A DNA stretch of 64,000 nt from Variovorax sp. N23 (GTDB lineage: Bacteria; Pseudomonadota; Gammaproteobacteria; Burkholderiales; Burkholderiaceae_C), in the NCBI RefSeq assembly GCF_025486315.1, contig NZ_JAOOPY010000001.1:434001-498000 (forward strand), given 5' to 3'. The notes under the pieces were generated by a model, which was given only the letters and a program-made list of their open reading frames with translations, searched no databases and was not told the DNA's origin. This document shows positions 1 through 8,010 of this stretch, piece after piece. Made by a program: the position numbers and the translations under genes. Position 1 is the first letter of the stretch. Each line of letters opens with the position of its first letter.

Positions 1-17
1 TGCTCTTCGATGGGCTC

Positions 18-1952
18 TTAGGCATGGGTCTCAAGCTTCAGGATCAGGGTGGAAAGAGGCGGCAGCGTCAGCGTCAGCGCGTGCGGGTGGCCGTGGGCCG
101 GCAGCGGCGAGGACTCGACCGTGCCCATGTTGCCCCAGCCGGCACCACCGTAGTCGCGCGCGTCGCTGTTGAGCAGTTCGCGCCACAGGCCGGGCAGCGG
201 CACGCCCAGGCGGTAGTTGGTGCGGGGCAGCGGCGTGAGGTTGCACACCACCAGCACCGGGTCGCCGTTGCGCGCCTTGCGCAGGAAGGCGAAGACGCTG
301 TTCTGTGCGTCGTCGGCCTCGACCCACTCGAAGCCTTCGGGCGAGAAGTCGAGCTCGTACAGCGCGGGTTCGGCCTTGTACACGCGGTTGAGTTCGCGCA
401 CGAAATGCTGCAGCCCGCCGTGGCCTTGCTGGCCGGTGACCCACCATTCGAGTTCGCCGTCGTGCGTCCATTCGCGCCGCTGACCGAACTCGCCGCCCAT
501 GAAGAGCAGCTTCTTGCCGGGGTGTGCCCACATCAGGCCGAACAGCGCGCGCAGGTTCGCGAATTGCTGCCAGGCATCGCCGGGCATCTTGTGGATGAGC
601 GAGCCCTTGCCGTGCACCACCTCGTCGTGCGAGAGCGGCAGCACGAAGTTCTCGTTGAAGGCATAGACCAGCGAGAAGGTGAGCTGGTGATGGTGGTGCC
701 GGCGGTGCACCGGGTCCTTCGCGAAGTACGACAGCGTGTCGTGCATCCACCCCATGTTCCACTTCATGCCGAAGCCCAGGCCACCCATGTCGGTGGGCCG
801 CGAGACCATCGGCCAGGCGGTCGATTCCTCGGCGACCGACACGGTGTCGGGGTGCTCGCGGTAGACCGCGCGGTTGAGGTCGCGCAGGAAGCCGATGGCC
901 TCGAGGTTCTCGCGGCCCCCGTGAATGTTGGGAATCCACTCGCCGGGCTGGCGCGCGTAGTCGAGGTAGAGCATCGACGCCACCGCGTCGACCCGCAGGC
1001 CATCCAGGTGGTAGCGCTCGAGCCAGAACAGCGCCGACGAGATCAGGACGCTGCGCACCTCGTTGCGGCCGTAGTTGAAGATGCTCGAGTTCCATTCCGG
1101 ATGGAAGCCCTGGCGCGGGTCCGCATGCTCGAACAGGTGCGTGCCGTCGAAAAAGGCCAGGCCGTGGGCGTCGGTCGGGAAGTGCGAGGGCACCCAGTCC
1201 AGCAGCACGCCGATGCCGCGCTGGTGCATGTGGTCGACGAAGGCCATGAAGTCCTGCGGCGTGCCGTAGCGCGAGGTCGGCGCGAAGTAGCCGGTGGTCT
1301 GGTAGCCCCAGGAGCCGTAGAAGGGGTGCTCGGTCACCGGCATCAGCTCGACGTGGGTGAAGCCCATGTCGACCATGTAGTCGGCCAGCCGCTCGCCCAG
1401 CTCGCGCCAGCCCAGCATCTGGCCGTCCTGCCGCTGCCAGGAGCCGGCGTGCAGTTCGTAGGTCGACATCGGCGCGTCGAGCGCGTTCTTCGGGCCGCGT
1501 GCGGCCATCCACGCATCGTCGTTCCAGGTGTGCTCGAGCGACCAGACGCGCGAGCCGGTGGCCGGCGGCGGTTCGGCGTAGAAGGCGAAGGGATCGGCCT
1601 TCTCCAGCACGTTGCCGTTCGCGGCGGAGAAGATGCGGTATTTGTAGACGGCGCCGCGCACGGCTTGCGGGTCGAAGCCTTCCCACACGCCGCTGCCGTC
1701 CGCGCGCGGCGCCAGGCGCATCGCGCTGTCGTCCCAGCCGTTCCAGTCGGCGATCACCGACACCGCCTGCGCATTGGGCGCCCACACCGCGAAGCTGGCG
1801 CCTCCTCCGGGCTGGAGGTGGCAGCCCATGGTGTCGTGCAGTTTCGCGTGCGTGCCTTCGCGGAAAAGCCAGACGTCATGCTCGCTGAGGCGAGGGGGTT
1901 CGATGTGCACGGGTGCGTTCCTTGTTGCGCCGGAAAAGTCCGGCGCTTCCAC
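18..1952 (-). CDS. glgB: 1,4-alpha-glucan branching enzyme GlgB
   Basis: Glycogen branching enzyme: cuts an alpha-1,4 chain and re-attaches it by an alpha-1,6 bond. The 644-residue protein has an N-terminal CBM48-like beta domain (about 45-130), a GH13 barrel and a C-terminal beta domain. The catalytic triad is visible: Asp322 in RVDAV, the acid Glu in AEES (375/376), and Asp443 in SHDEV. The length is shorter than the ~730-residue E. coli enzyme because the extra N1 domain is missing. The outermost start is GTG. A second GTG at 1910, preceded by an AAGGAA-like ribosome site at good spacing, would give 631 residues and is equally plausible. No other glg gene is in view, although partners could lie to the left of the window. 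Confidence 0.95.
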   Translation of the reverse strand: MEAPDFSGATRNAPVHIEPPRLSEHDVWLFREGTHAKLHDTMGCHLQPGGGASFAVWAPNAQAVSVIADWNGWDDSAMRLAPRADGSGVWEGFDPQAVRGAVYKYRIFSAANGNVLEKADPFAFYAEPPPATGSRVWSLEHTWNDDAWMAARGPKNALDAPMSTYELHAGSWQRQDGQMLGWRELGERLADYMVDMGFTHVELMPVTEHPFYGSWGYQTTGYFAPTSRYGTPQDFMAFVDHMHQRGIGVLLDWVPSHFPTDAHGLAFFDGTHLFEHADPRQGFHPEWNSSIFNYGRNEVRSVLISSALFWLERYHLDGLRVDAVASMLYLDYARQPGEWIPNIHGGRENLEAIGFLRDLNRAVYREHPDTVSVAEESTAWPMVSRPTDMGGLGFGMKWNMGWMHDTLSYFAKDPVHRRHHHHQLTFSLVYAFNENFVLPLSHDEVVHGKGSLIHKMPGDAWQQFANLRALFGLMWAHPGKKLLFMGGEFGQRREWTHDGELEWWVTGQQGHGGLQHFVRELNRVYKAEPALYELDFSPEGFEWVEADDAQNSVFAFLRKARNGDPVLVVCNLTPLPRTNYRLGVPLPGLWRELLNSDARDYGGAGWGNMGTVESSPLPAHGHPHALTLTLPPLSTLILKLETHA

Positions 1953-2070
1953 TTCGGGCCTGAAGCCTTTAGCCTACGCCACCCGCTTGACATCGCGGGC
2001 CGCCGAGCGCCCTTCGTCCTGTCGGACAGGAGCTATGTCGGGCTTGAGCCGGGGCCTGGAAGCACTCGGC

Positions 2071-3288
2071 TCAGGGCAACTCGGCCGCGGCGTGGATCGC
2101 CTCGCGCACCCGCGGGTAGATCTGCGCGTTCCACTTGCTGCCGCTGAACACGCCGTAGTGGCCCACGCCGGCCTGCAGGTGGTGCGTCTTGAGGTATGGG
2201 CGGATGTTCGTGCAGAGGTCCTGTGCGGCGACCGTCTGGCCCACGGAGCAGATGTCGTCGCGCTCGCCCTCGACCGTCATCAGCGCGGTCTTGCGGATGG
2301 CCGCCGGGTTGACCGTGCGGCCGTTCACGGTGAGTTCGCCGCGCGGCAGGTCGTAGGTCTGGAAGACCCGCTCGACGGTCTCCAGGTAGAACTCGGCCGG
2401 CAGGTCGTTCACGGCCAGGTACTCGTCGTAGAAGTTGCGGATGGTGTCGGCCTTGTCGGTCTCGCCGTCGACGATGTGCTGGTAGAGCTTCCTGAACTGT
2501 TCCTTGTGCCGCTCCGGGTTCATGCTCAGGAAGGCGGTGAGCTGCAGAAAGCCGGGGTACACGCGCCGCATCATCCCGGCGTGCGGGAAGGGCACATGGC
2601 TGATGAGGTTCTTGCGGAACCACTCGATGGGCTTGCTGGTGGCCAGGGTGTTCACGCCGGTGGGGTTGACCCGGCAGTCGACCGGTCCGGCCATCAGCGT
2701 CAGGCTCTTCGGCGCGGCGGGGTTGTCGTCTTCCGCCATCAGCGCGGTGGCAGCCAGCGCGGCCACGCAAGGCTGGCAGACCGCGACCATGTGCGTGCCC
2801 GGGCCGATGGCTTCGAGGAAGGCGATCAGCTGGGTGGTGTAGTCGTCGAGGCTGAAGCCGCCATGGCGCAGCGGCACGTCGCGGGCGTTGTGCCAGTCGG
2901 TCAGGTAGACGTCGTGGTCGCGCAGCAGCGTGCGCACCGTTTCGCGCAGCAGCGTGGCGAAATGGCCCGACAACGGTGCCGCCAGCAGCACCGGCGGGTG
3001 CACCGCCTTGGTGTTCTTGCGGAAATGCAGCAGGGTGCCGAAGGGGGCGACCAACGTGACTTCCTCTTTGACCGCCACGGGTTCGCCGTCGACCAGCACC
3101 TGGTCGATGCCGTAGGCCGGGCGGCTGTGGGTGAGCCGCAGGCGCGAGAAGACCTCGAAGGCCGCGGCCATCTTGCGGCTGGCGCTGTCGGGGCCGGCGC
3201 CAGCCCACATGGTTTGACCCATGAACTGCGCCGCGAGCCGCATGGGAGACATCAGATCGCTCTGGTTTTGGTAGGCCCGGTACAGCAT
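2071..3288 (-). CDS. phaZ: Intracellular polyhydroxybutyrate depolymerase PhaZ
   Basis: Cytosolic depolymerase that mobilises native PHB granules. The 405-residue product starts MLYRAYQ, the usual start of this family (about 400-420 residues). The reading frame is open much further upstream, but that extension has no family resemblance. The nucleophile motif is VCQPC, with Cys171 in the position where this family uses cysteine instead of the lipase serine. An alpha/beta hydrolase core and a PHB_depo_C-type C-terminal region follow. It is a single gene divergent from the GST gene at 3394 and fits with the PHA synthase at the right end of the window. Confidence 0.9.
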   Translation of the reverse strand: MLYRAYQNQSDLMSPMRLAAQFMGQTMWAGAGPDSASRKMAAAFEVFSRLRLTHSRPAYGIDQVLVDGEPVAVKEEVTLVAPFGTLLHFRKNTKAVHPPVLLAAPLSGHFATLLRETVRTLLRDHDVYLTDWHNARDVPLRHGGFSLDDYTTQLIAFLEAIGPGTHMVAVCQPCVAALAATALMAEDDNPAAPKSLTLMAGPVDCRVNPTGVNTLATSKPIEWFRKNLISHVPFPHAGMMRRVYPGFLQLTAFLSMNPERHKEQFRKLYQHIVDGETDKADTIRNFYDEYLAVNDLPAEFYLETVERVFQTYDLPRGELTVNGRTVNPAAIRKTALMTVEGERDDICSVGQTVAAQDLCTNIRPYLKTHHLQAGVGHYGVFSGSKWNAQIYPRVREAIHAAAELP

Positions 3289-3393
3289 GAGGCTGCGTGA
3301 AGGCAATTTGCGGGCCAGCACGACCGGCCCGCACGGGCTGTGGCACAGGGCTTGCACACGGGCTGGAACGATTGGGCAACCAGGAACAATGCA

Positions 3394-4050
3394 ATGGCCA
3401 AACCCGTCCTCACCATCAGCAGCAAGAACTACGGTGCATGGGCGCTGCGCGGCTGGCTCATGTGCAAGCTGGCCGGGCTCGACGTCAGCGAGAAGGTGAT
3501 CTCGCCGGACGATCCGGCCATGAAGGCCGAGATGCTGCTGCTGTCGTCGTCGATGCTGGTGCCCTCGCTGCAGCACGGCACGGTCAACGTGTGGGACACG
3601 CTGGCCATCGGCGAGTACCTCAACGAGATCAAGCCCAAGGCCGGCCTGCTGCCGGCCGACGCCGAGGCGCGGGCCCACTGCCGGGCCATCAGTGGCGAGA
3701 TGCATTCGGGCTTCAGCGCCATGCGCGGCTCGCTGCCGATGAACATCAAGGGCCACTTCCCGAACTTCAAGATCTGGTCGCGCGCGCAGACCGACATCGA
3801 CCGCGTGCTTGCCATCTGGCGCGAATGCCTCAAGCGCTACGGCGGCCCCTTCCTGTTCGGCAAGCAGCCCTGCATCGCCGACGCGATGTATGCCCCGGTC
3901 GTGACCCGTTTCCTCAGCTACGACGTGTCGCTGGACCGCGAGTGCGCCGCCTACTGCAAGCGCGTCATGGCGTTGCCGGCCATGCAGGAATGGGTGGCTG
4001 CGGCGAAGCAGGAGCCCGATGAAATCGACGAACTGGATGCCGAGTTCTAG
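3394..4050 (+). CDS. Glutathione S-transferase family protein
   Basis: 218-residue GST-fold protein. An N-terminal thioredoxin-like domain (1-80; starts AKPVLTISSKNYGAW, then a VPSLQHG cis-Pro loop, and the glutathione-gamma-Glu contact replaced by VWDTLAI) is joined to an all-helical C-terminal domain (90-205) ending in a DA(M/D)YAPV-type N-capping region. It probably conjugates or reduces electrophiles with glutathione in the cytosol; the substrate cannot be predicted. The ATG at 3394 is preferred over an in-frame ATG at 3340 because residue 2 onward matches the family start. Divergent from phaZ. Confidence 0.85.
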   Translation: MAKPVLTISSKNYGAWALRGWLMCKLAGLDVSEKVISPDDPAMKAEMLLLSSSMLVPSLQHGTVNVWDTLAIGEYLNEIKPKAGLLPADAEARAHCRAISGEMHSGFSAMRGSLPMNIKGHFPNFKIWSRAQTDIDRVLAIWRECLKRYGGPFLFGKQPCIADAMYAPVVTRFLSYDVSLDRECAAYCKRVMALPAMQEWVAAAKQEPDEIDELDAEF

Positions 4051-4096
4051 CGGGTGGGCGCGCCCGGCGCGGGGACCGGTACCCGCTGACGCCCGA

Positions 4097-4157
4097 AGAA
4101 ATGAATACTTGTGGGTAACTTTTATTACACAAAAGAGTACTAAAGGTTAACATTTCG
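4097..4157. promoter_or_regulatory. AT-rich intergenic island
   Basis: About 60 bases of distinctly AT-rich sequence in an otherwise ~68% GC region, lying 60-120 bases upstream of the small lipoprotein gene at 4216. It contains TTGTGG, TTACAC, AGTACT and GTTAAC elements. A promoter is likely by composition and position, but I could not fix a convincing -35/-10 pair. Confidence 0.35.
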
Positions 4158-4215
4158 ACCTATCATCGCCGGCATCGGCAGCCTGGGTGGCTGCCCGCTG
4201 AACCGGAGATGTGTT

Positions 4216-4419
4216 GTGAAGAACTGCTGGACTGCGGCCGCGGGCCTGACGGTGCTGGTGCTGTGCCTGACAGCGTGTGACGACGGCGCGCGCGCCGGCC
4301 TGGAGACGGGCAAGAGCGCGTCGGCCTCCCAGGGCACCAACATCGAAACCGTCATCGTGACCTGGCAGCCGCGGGACAAGACCGCTGAATTCCTCAGCGC
4401 CTGGCGCCCGAAGAACTGA
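4216..4419 (+). CDS. Small putative lipoprotein, function unknown
   Basis: 67 residues with a GTG start; a CGGAG ribosome site sits 8 bases upstream. The N-terminus is a lipoprotein signal: MKN, a hydrophobic stretch, then the lipobox LTAC with Cys21 as the predicted lipidated residue. Mature residues 22-67 are polar and end SAWRPKN; no domain is recognisable. There is no Asp at +2 that would be obvious evidence for outer-membrane sorting (Asp22-Asp23 follow the Cys, which by the E. coli +2 rule would favour inner-membrane retention). It stands alone downstream of an AT-rich promoter-like region. Confidence 0.6.
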   Translation: MKNCWTAAAGLTVLVLCLTACDDGARAGLETGKSASASQGTNIETVIVTWQPRDKTAEFLSAWRPKN

Positions 4420-4527
4420 CCGAATCGGACGTTCCGACAGCGTTGTCGGATCGCTCCGTCCGGGATGCCGCCTGAGCCGCGCAGCCCGACGACACCCGAT
4501 CCCTGCCTCAAATTTTGTCGAAGAGCC

Positions 4528-4554
4528 TCAAGACTTGGCGCGCGCTGCCGATAA
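4528..4554 (+). promoter_or_regulatory. Sigma-28 (FliA)-type promoter candidate
   Basis: TCAAGACT, 11 bases, then GCCGATAA. The -10 element matches the FliA consensus GCCGATAA exactly, the spacing is the canonical 11, and the -35 matches TAAAGTTT at 5 of 8. It lies 64 bases upstream of the unknown gene at 4618. Confidence 0.55.
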
Positions 4555-4617
4555 GTCTTTTGTAGGCATCGAGCGCGGTGCCCAGCCGATGGACACGACT
4601 CTGGACGAGAGGATCAC

Positions 4618-4962
4618 ATGCAACACGACACCATTCCCATGGGGTCTGCCTTCTCCCAATGGGAAAGCCTGACGAAGGACTACCTGGAAGGCCTGGTGGC
4701 ACTGCGCCGCCGGGAGCCGGGTGCGTCCGCCAAGATGATGCGCCTGGCGCGCGAGATGCAGGAATGCGAAGCGCGCTGCGGGGGCCCGGTGTACGCCCCC
4801 CCGCCCCGCGTCGAAGCGCAGCCGGCGGCCCCGGCCAAGCCGATCCAGCGCCAGCGGGCCGACAAGGACCCGGCGCCGGGCTTCTGGACCAGCGCGTTCG
4901 GGACCTTGCTCGGCGTCAGCCGGCACGCCGCCCACGGCGGACGAGACGCCACCGCCCGCTGA
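4618..4962 (+). CDS. Hypothetical protein, possibly sigma-28 controlled
   Basis: 114 residues, function not recognised. Residues 1-60 look like a short helical segment (WESLTKDYLEGLVALRRRE, then KMMRLAREMQECEARCG) with two cysteines. Residues 60-85 are Pro/Ala-rich and the tail is basic. There is no signal peptide or membrane segment. The start follows a GAGAGGATC ribosome site. The upstream sequence matches a FliA promoter, which would tie it to flagellar or chemotaxis-phase expression. This is the only hint to its role, and no flagellar gene lies nearby. Confidence 0.6.
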   Translation: MQHDTIPMGSAFSQWESLTKDYLEGLVALRRREPGASAKMMRLAREMQECEARCGGPVYAPPPRVEAQPAAPAKPIQRQRADKDPAPGFWTSAFGTLLGVSRHAAHGGRDATAR

Positions 4963-5006
4963 CCTGTTGCCGCCGTCCCCCTTCTCATGAGGGAGGCAAT
5001 GCGAGA

Positions 5007-5026
5007 TACTGTATTTAAATACAGTA
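5007..5026. promoter_or_regulatory. Perfect LexA (SOS) box
   Basis: TACTGTATTTAAATACAGTA is a perfect 20-base palindrome that fits the CTGT-N8-ACAG LexA consensus with an all-A/T centre. It ends four bases before the ATG of the radical SAM gene, so bound LexA would block the promoter and the ribosome-loading region. Confidence 0.85.
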
Positions 5027-5030
5027 CCTC

Positions 5031-6119
5031 ATGGCCGACCATCTCATCCCTCTCCAGGCCCTCAAGGGCCGCGGCGCCGCCAGCCGGCTGCCGCACCGTT
5101 TCGAGCGCGACGTGCGCGACGACTTCGACGACGGCTGGAACACGTTGCAGGACGATGCCGCCGAAGGCCTGCCGCCGCTGCAGACCGAGGTCCGCTTCGA
5201 GGACGTCAAGTCGGTCCTCGGCGAGAACGATTCCCCCGACATCCCCTTCGACCGTTCGCTCAACCCCTACCGTGGCTGCGAACACGGCTGCATCTACTGT
5301 TTCGCCCGGCCGACGCACAGCTACCTCAACCTGTCGCCCGGCCTCGACTTCGAGACCAAGCTGATCGCCAAGCGCAACATCGCCGAGGTGCTGCGCGCCG
5401 AACTGGCCCGCAAGAGCTACCGGCCGAGCCACCTCGCCATCGGCACCGCCACCGACTGCTACCAGCCGATCGAGCGCGAGCTGCGGCTGACCCGCTCGGT
5501 GCTGGAGGTGCTGCGCGAGGCGCGCCACCCCTTCGGCATCGTGACCAAGTCGAGCGCGGTCGAGCTGGACCTCGACCTGCTCGCGCCGATGGCCGCCGAC
5601 CGATTGGCTGCGGTCTACGTCACCGTCACCACGCTCGACGGCGATCTGGCCCGCAAGCTCGAGCCGCGCGCCGCCGCGCCGCACCGCCGGCTGCGCACCA
5701 TCCGCACGCTGGCCGAGGCCGGCGTGCCGGTGGGCGTGAGCGTGGCGCCGCAGATCCCCTTCGTCACCGAAGACATGGAGCAGGTGCTCGAAGCGGCCTG
5801 GGAGGCGGGCGCGCGCTGCGCCTTCTACACGGTGGTGCGGCTGCCCTGGGAGGTCGCGCCGCTCTTCAAGGAGTGGCTCGAACTGCACTACCCGCAGCGG
5901 GCCGCCCGCATCATGGCGCGCATCCGCGAGATGCGCGGCGGCAAGGACTACGACGCCGACTTCGCCACCCGCATGAAGGGCAGCGGCCTGTGGGCCGACC
6001 TGATCCGCCAGCGCTTCGAGAAGGCGACGAACCGCATCGGCTTCAACCGGCAGCGCATCGCGCTGGATCTCGGCGCCTTCCGGCCGCCGGGTGTGGCGGG
6101 GCAGGGCAGCCTGTTCTGA
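5031..6119 (+). CDS. PA0069-type radical SAM protein (SplB-like), SOS-controlled
   Basis: 362-residue radical SAM protein. The cluster-binding CxxxCxxC is seen at CEHGCIYC (Cys83, Cys87, Cys90), in the NPYRGCEHGC context typical of spore-photoproduct-lyase-like proteins of the PA0069 family; the KGRGA motif near the N-terminus is also typical. SplB relatives repair thymine photoproducts, but the substrate of this family is not established. The first in-frame start is the ATG at 5031, because an in-frame stop (TAA, 5016-5018) lies within the LexA box. No Shine-Dalgarno sequence separates box and ATG, which suggests a leaderless or nearly leaderless transcript. A LexA operator argues for a DNA-damage role. 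It converges with the ParB-like gene, with a 16-base gap. Confidence 0.9.
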   Translation: MADHLIPLQALKGRGAASRLPHRFERDVRDDFDDGWNTLQDDAAEGLPPLQTEVRFEDVKSVLGENDSPDIPFDRSLNPYRGCEHGCIYCFARPTHSYLNLSPGLDFETKLIAKRNIAEVLRAELARKSYRPSHLAIGTATDCYQPIERELRLTRSVLEVLREARHPFGIVTKSSAVELDLDLLAPMAADRLAAVYVTVTTLDGDLARKLEPRAAAPHRRLRTIRTLAEAGVPVGVSVAPQIPFVTEDMEQVLEAAWEAGARCAFYTVVRLPWEVAPLFKEWLELHYPQRAARIMARIREMRGGKDYDADFATRMKGSGLWADLIRQRFEKATNRIGFNRQRIALDLGAFRPPGVAGQGSLF

Positions 6120-6135
6120 CGGCTGCGCGGCGGCC

Positions 6136-6936
6136 TCAGCCGGCCATCAGGTCGGCCACCTGACGGCGCAGCGACGCGTTCTCGGCCTCGAGCTCCGCCA
6201 CGCGGCGGCGCAGCGCCTGGATCTCGTCGACACCATCCTCGGCATCAGCCGGTGCGGCGTCATCGGCCGACGGTTCACGCGGCTTGCGCTTGGCGTCGCG
6301 CACGCGTTTGGCCGCCTGCTTGAGCTCGTCCTTGCCGGCGACCACCGCAGCCTTCTGTTCCTCGGCCGGCAGGCTGGCGACGGCGGCAGCAGCGTTGAGC
6401 GAGATGGTGCCGGCCTTCACGGCCTCGACCAGCTCCGGCGCGGCCTGCTTCTGGATCTTCTCGATCATCACGACCTGGCTGCTGCTCAGGCGCGCGGCCT
6501 TGGCGATCGCCTCGCGGCTGTTCATCGGTGCCGGCGGCGGCTCGTCGACGTCGAAGGGCGGGCCGTCGTCGGCGCTGGCATCGGCGGTCGCAGGCGCCGC
6601 CGCGCGGGCGCGCCGCTCGGCCACGATCTCCCGCTTGCGCAGCGCCAGCACGCCGCGCTGAAAGTCCGACACGCTGCGCCGGCCCAGGTGCTGGTCGATC
6701 ATCCACAGGTGCACATCGTCGATGCTGCGAAAGCGCGGGTTCTGCACCGTCTGGAACGGCAGGCCGTGCTTCTGGCAGATGCCGTAGCGGTTGTGGCCGT
6801 CCACCAGCACGTCGCCCCACAGCACGAGCGCATCGCGGCAGCCCTCGGCCAGCAGGCTGCGTTCCAGCGATTCGTATTCGTCCGGCGTCAGCGGGTCGAT
6901 GTAGGCCTTGAGTTCTTCGTTGACGACGATGTCCAT
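6136..6936 (-). CDS. Orphan ParB-like N-terminal-domain protein
   Basis: 266 residues. Residues 1-95 form a ParB/Srx-type domain with the nucleotide-contact motif LVDGHNRYGIC and an upstream PLTPDEYESLERSL segment. Residues 130-215 are a helix-turn-helix-like segment (SREAIAKAARLSSSQVVMIEKI). The C-terminus (240-266) is a leucine-zipper coiled coil (IQALRRRVAELEAENASLRRQ) that should dimerise it. No ParA partner, parS cluster or plasmid gene is in view, so it is unlikely to be the chromosomal partition protein. A DNA-binding or CTP/ATP-linked regulator is possible. It lies downstream of the exonuclease gene, 59 bases from its stop, and might belong to that operon. Confidence 0.75.
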   Translation of the reverse strand: MDIVVNEELKAYIDPLTPDEYESLERSLLAEGCRDALVLWGDVLVDGHNRYGICQKHGLPFQTVQNPRFRSIDDVHLWMIDQHLGRRSVSDFQRGVLALRKREIVAERRARAAAPATADASADDGPPFDVDEPPPAPMNSREAIAKAARLSSSQVVMIEKIQKQAAPELVEAVKAGTISLNAAAAVASLPAEEQKAAVVAGKDELKQAAKRVRDAKRKPREPSADDAAPADAEDGVDEIQALRRRVAELEAENASLRRQVADLMAG

Positions 6937-6995
6937 GGATGCGCGATTCGGGAAGCGGGAGAAGGGGCGCGATTGTAGTGAGGGCGCCCCGTGCC

Positions 6996-7628
6996 TCAGC
7001 TCGACAGCGGCATCGGCACGAGCCTGGCGGCGTCCAGGCCCAGCCGGTCCATCACGTGCATCGCCGCGTAGGCGTCGTTCGCGGCGTAGCGCACCTGGCC
7101 TTCGGACAGCCGATGGGAGGCCCAGTTGGAGGTCGACTGCTTGCGCGACTTGACGAACTGCTGGCCGAACAGCAGCGCGATGGCCGACTTCACGCCGACC
7201 GCGTCGCGGTAGCCGCGGCGCTTGAAGACGGTGTCGAGGTCGAGCACGGCCTGCGGCTCGACGCCCAGCGTGCGGCGGATCTGCGTGCGATCGCCGGCCA
7301 GGCCGAAGCCGACCTTGACGAGTGCGCTCGACGCGATCAGATGGGCCGCCGCCGTGCGGCAGACCGGCTCGTGCACCTGGAACACCCAGGCCCGCTCGAG
7401 CGAGGCGAACTGCACCGTGTGCGGCCCGGTCGAGATTTCGTTCTTGAGGAAGGTGGGCTTGGATTCGGTGTCGAAACCGACCACGTTCAACGCACCCAGT
7501 TCAGCCAGCGCCTTCTCGGCCTGGATCGCGGTCGTGATCACGTCGATGTCGTGCAGCGTGAGGCCGGGAAACACGTCGAAGGCGGCGATCTCTTCGCGGG
7601 TCGGCAGGGGCGGCGGGGCGGTGTTCAT
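6996..7628 (-). CDS. 3'-5' exonuclease domain protein (RNase D/DnaQ-like, DEDD)
   Basis: 210 residues with a single DEDD exonuclease fold. Exo I is VVGFDTES (Asp and Glu), exo II contains LVKVGFGLAGDR (Asp), and exo III is QVRYAANDAYAAMHV, the Y-type motif with the final Asp. It lacks the HRDC domains of RNase D, so it resembles the stand-alone ribonuclease D-like nucleases. The start is the ATG that overlaps the stop of the TfoX-like gene by four bases (ATGA), which supports translational coupling. It is the last clearly coupled gene of the frmA operon. Confidence 0.85.
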   Translation of the reverse strand: MNTAPPPLPTREEIAAFDVFPGLTLHDIDVITTAIQAEKALAELGALNVVGFDTESKPTFLKNEISTGPHTVQFASLERAWVFQVHEPVCRTAAAHLIASSALVKVGFGLAGDRTQIRRTLGVEPQAVLDLDTVFKRRGYRDAVGVKSAIALLFGQQFVKSRKQSTSNWASHRLSEGQVRYAANDAYAAMHVMDRLGLDAARLVPMPLSS

Positions 7629-8008
7629 GGTGCTTTCTTTGTCTTCGCCGCCGACCTCGGCGCCTTGGCGCGTGGGGGCCGGGGCGCTTGTCCGGAGCGC
7701 ATCGCCGCCTCCCAGGCACGGCGGCCCCACAGGGCCGCGAGTTCGCGGTCGTCGAAGAGGTCGGCGGGCGCCTCGCGGTACGACATCTGCATCGTCCTGC
7801 CCTGGCGTTCGTAGCAGAAGGCCGGCGCCTTCAGCGCGTCGAAATGGGGGGCGCTCTCGGCATCGACCTTGAGGTAGAGCGTCTCGCGCACGACCAGCCC
7901 GATCATTCGGCCTTCGTGGAACAGCCCGTGGCCCCCGAACATGCGCCGCGCCTGGACGCGGCCGAGCCGCTCGAACACCTCCGGCAGGCTGTCGGCGAGC
8001 CCGGCCAT
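7625..8008 (-). CDS. TfoX N-terminal-domain family protein
   Basis: 127 residues matching the TfoX N-terminal domain: LGRVQARRMFGGHGLFHEGRMIGLV, then LYLKVD, and MQMSYREAP near residue 90. There is no TfoX C-terminal domain, so this is the short form and need not be a competence regulator; its molecular role is unknown. The tail is Lys/Pro/Ala-rich. It starts two bases after the fghA stop and ends in a four-base overlap with the exonuclease gene, so it is translated within the formaldehyde operon. Confidence 0.85.
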   Translation of the reverse strand: MAGLADSLPEVFERLGRVQARRMFGGHGLFHEGRMIGLVVRETLYLKVDAESAPHFDALKAPAFCYERQGRTMQMSYREAPADLFDDRELAALWGRRAWEAAMRSGQAPRPPRAKAPRSAAKTKKAP

Positions 8009-8010
8009 GC

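Noticed and set aside
1927..1946. Hairpin GCGCCGG-N6-CCGGCGC near the glgB start
   Set aside because: No T tract and it lies within or at the edge of the coding region; such short GC palindromes are frequent at this composition.
24..2147. Plus-strand open frame of 707 codons opposite glgB and the end of phaZ
   Set aside because: Arg/Val/Ala-rich shadow translation; glgB on the other strand has full catalytic motifs.
3289..3756. N-terminal extension of phaZ by 156 residues
   Set aside because: It overlaps the divergent GST gene and shows no family similarity; MLYRAYQ is the normal PhaZ start.
4987..5364. Frame starting MREAMRD with a GGGAGG site just ahead of an internal ATG at 4999, overlapping the LexA box
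   Set aside because: Out of frame with the radical SAM gene and its translation is a Ser/Arg-rich shadow; the purine-rich run is probably coincidental.
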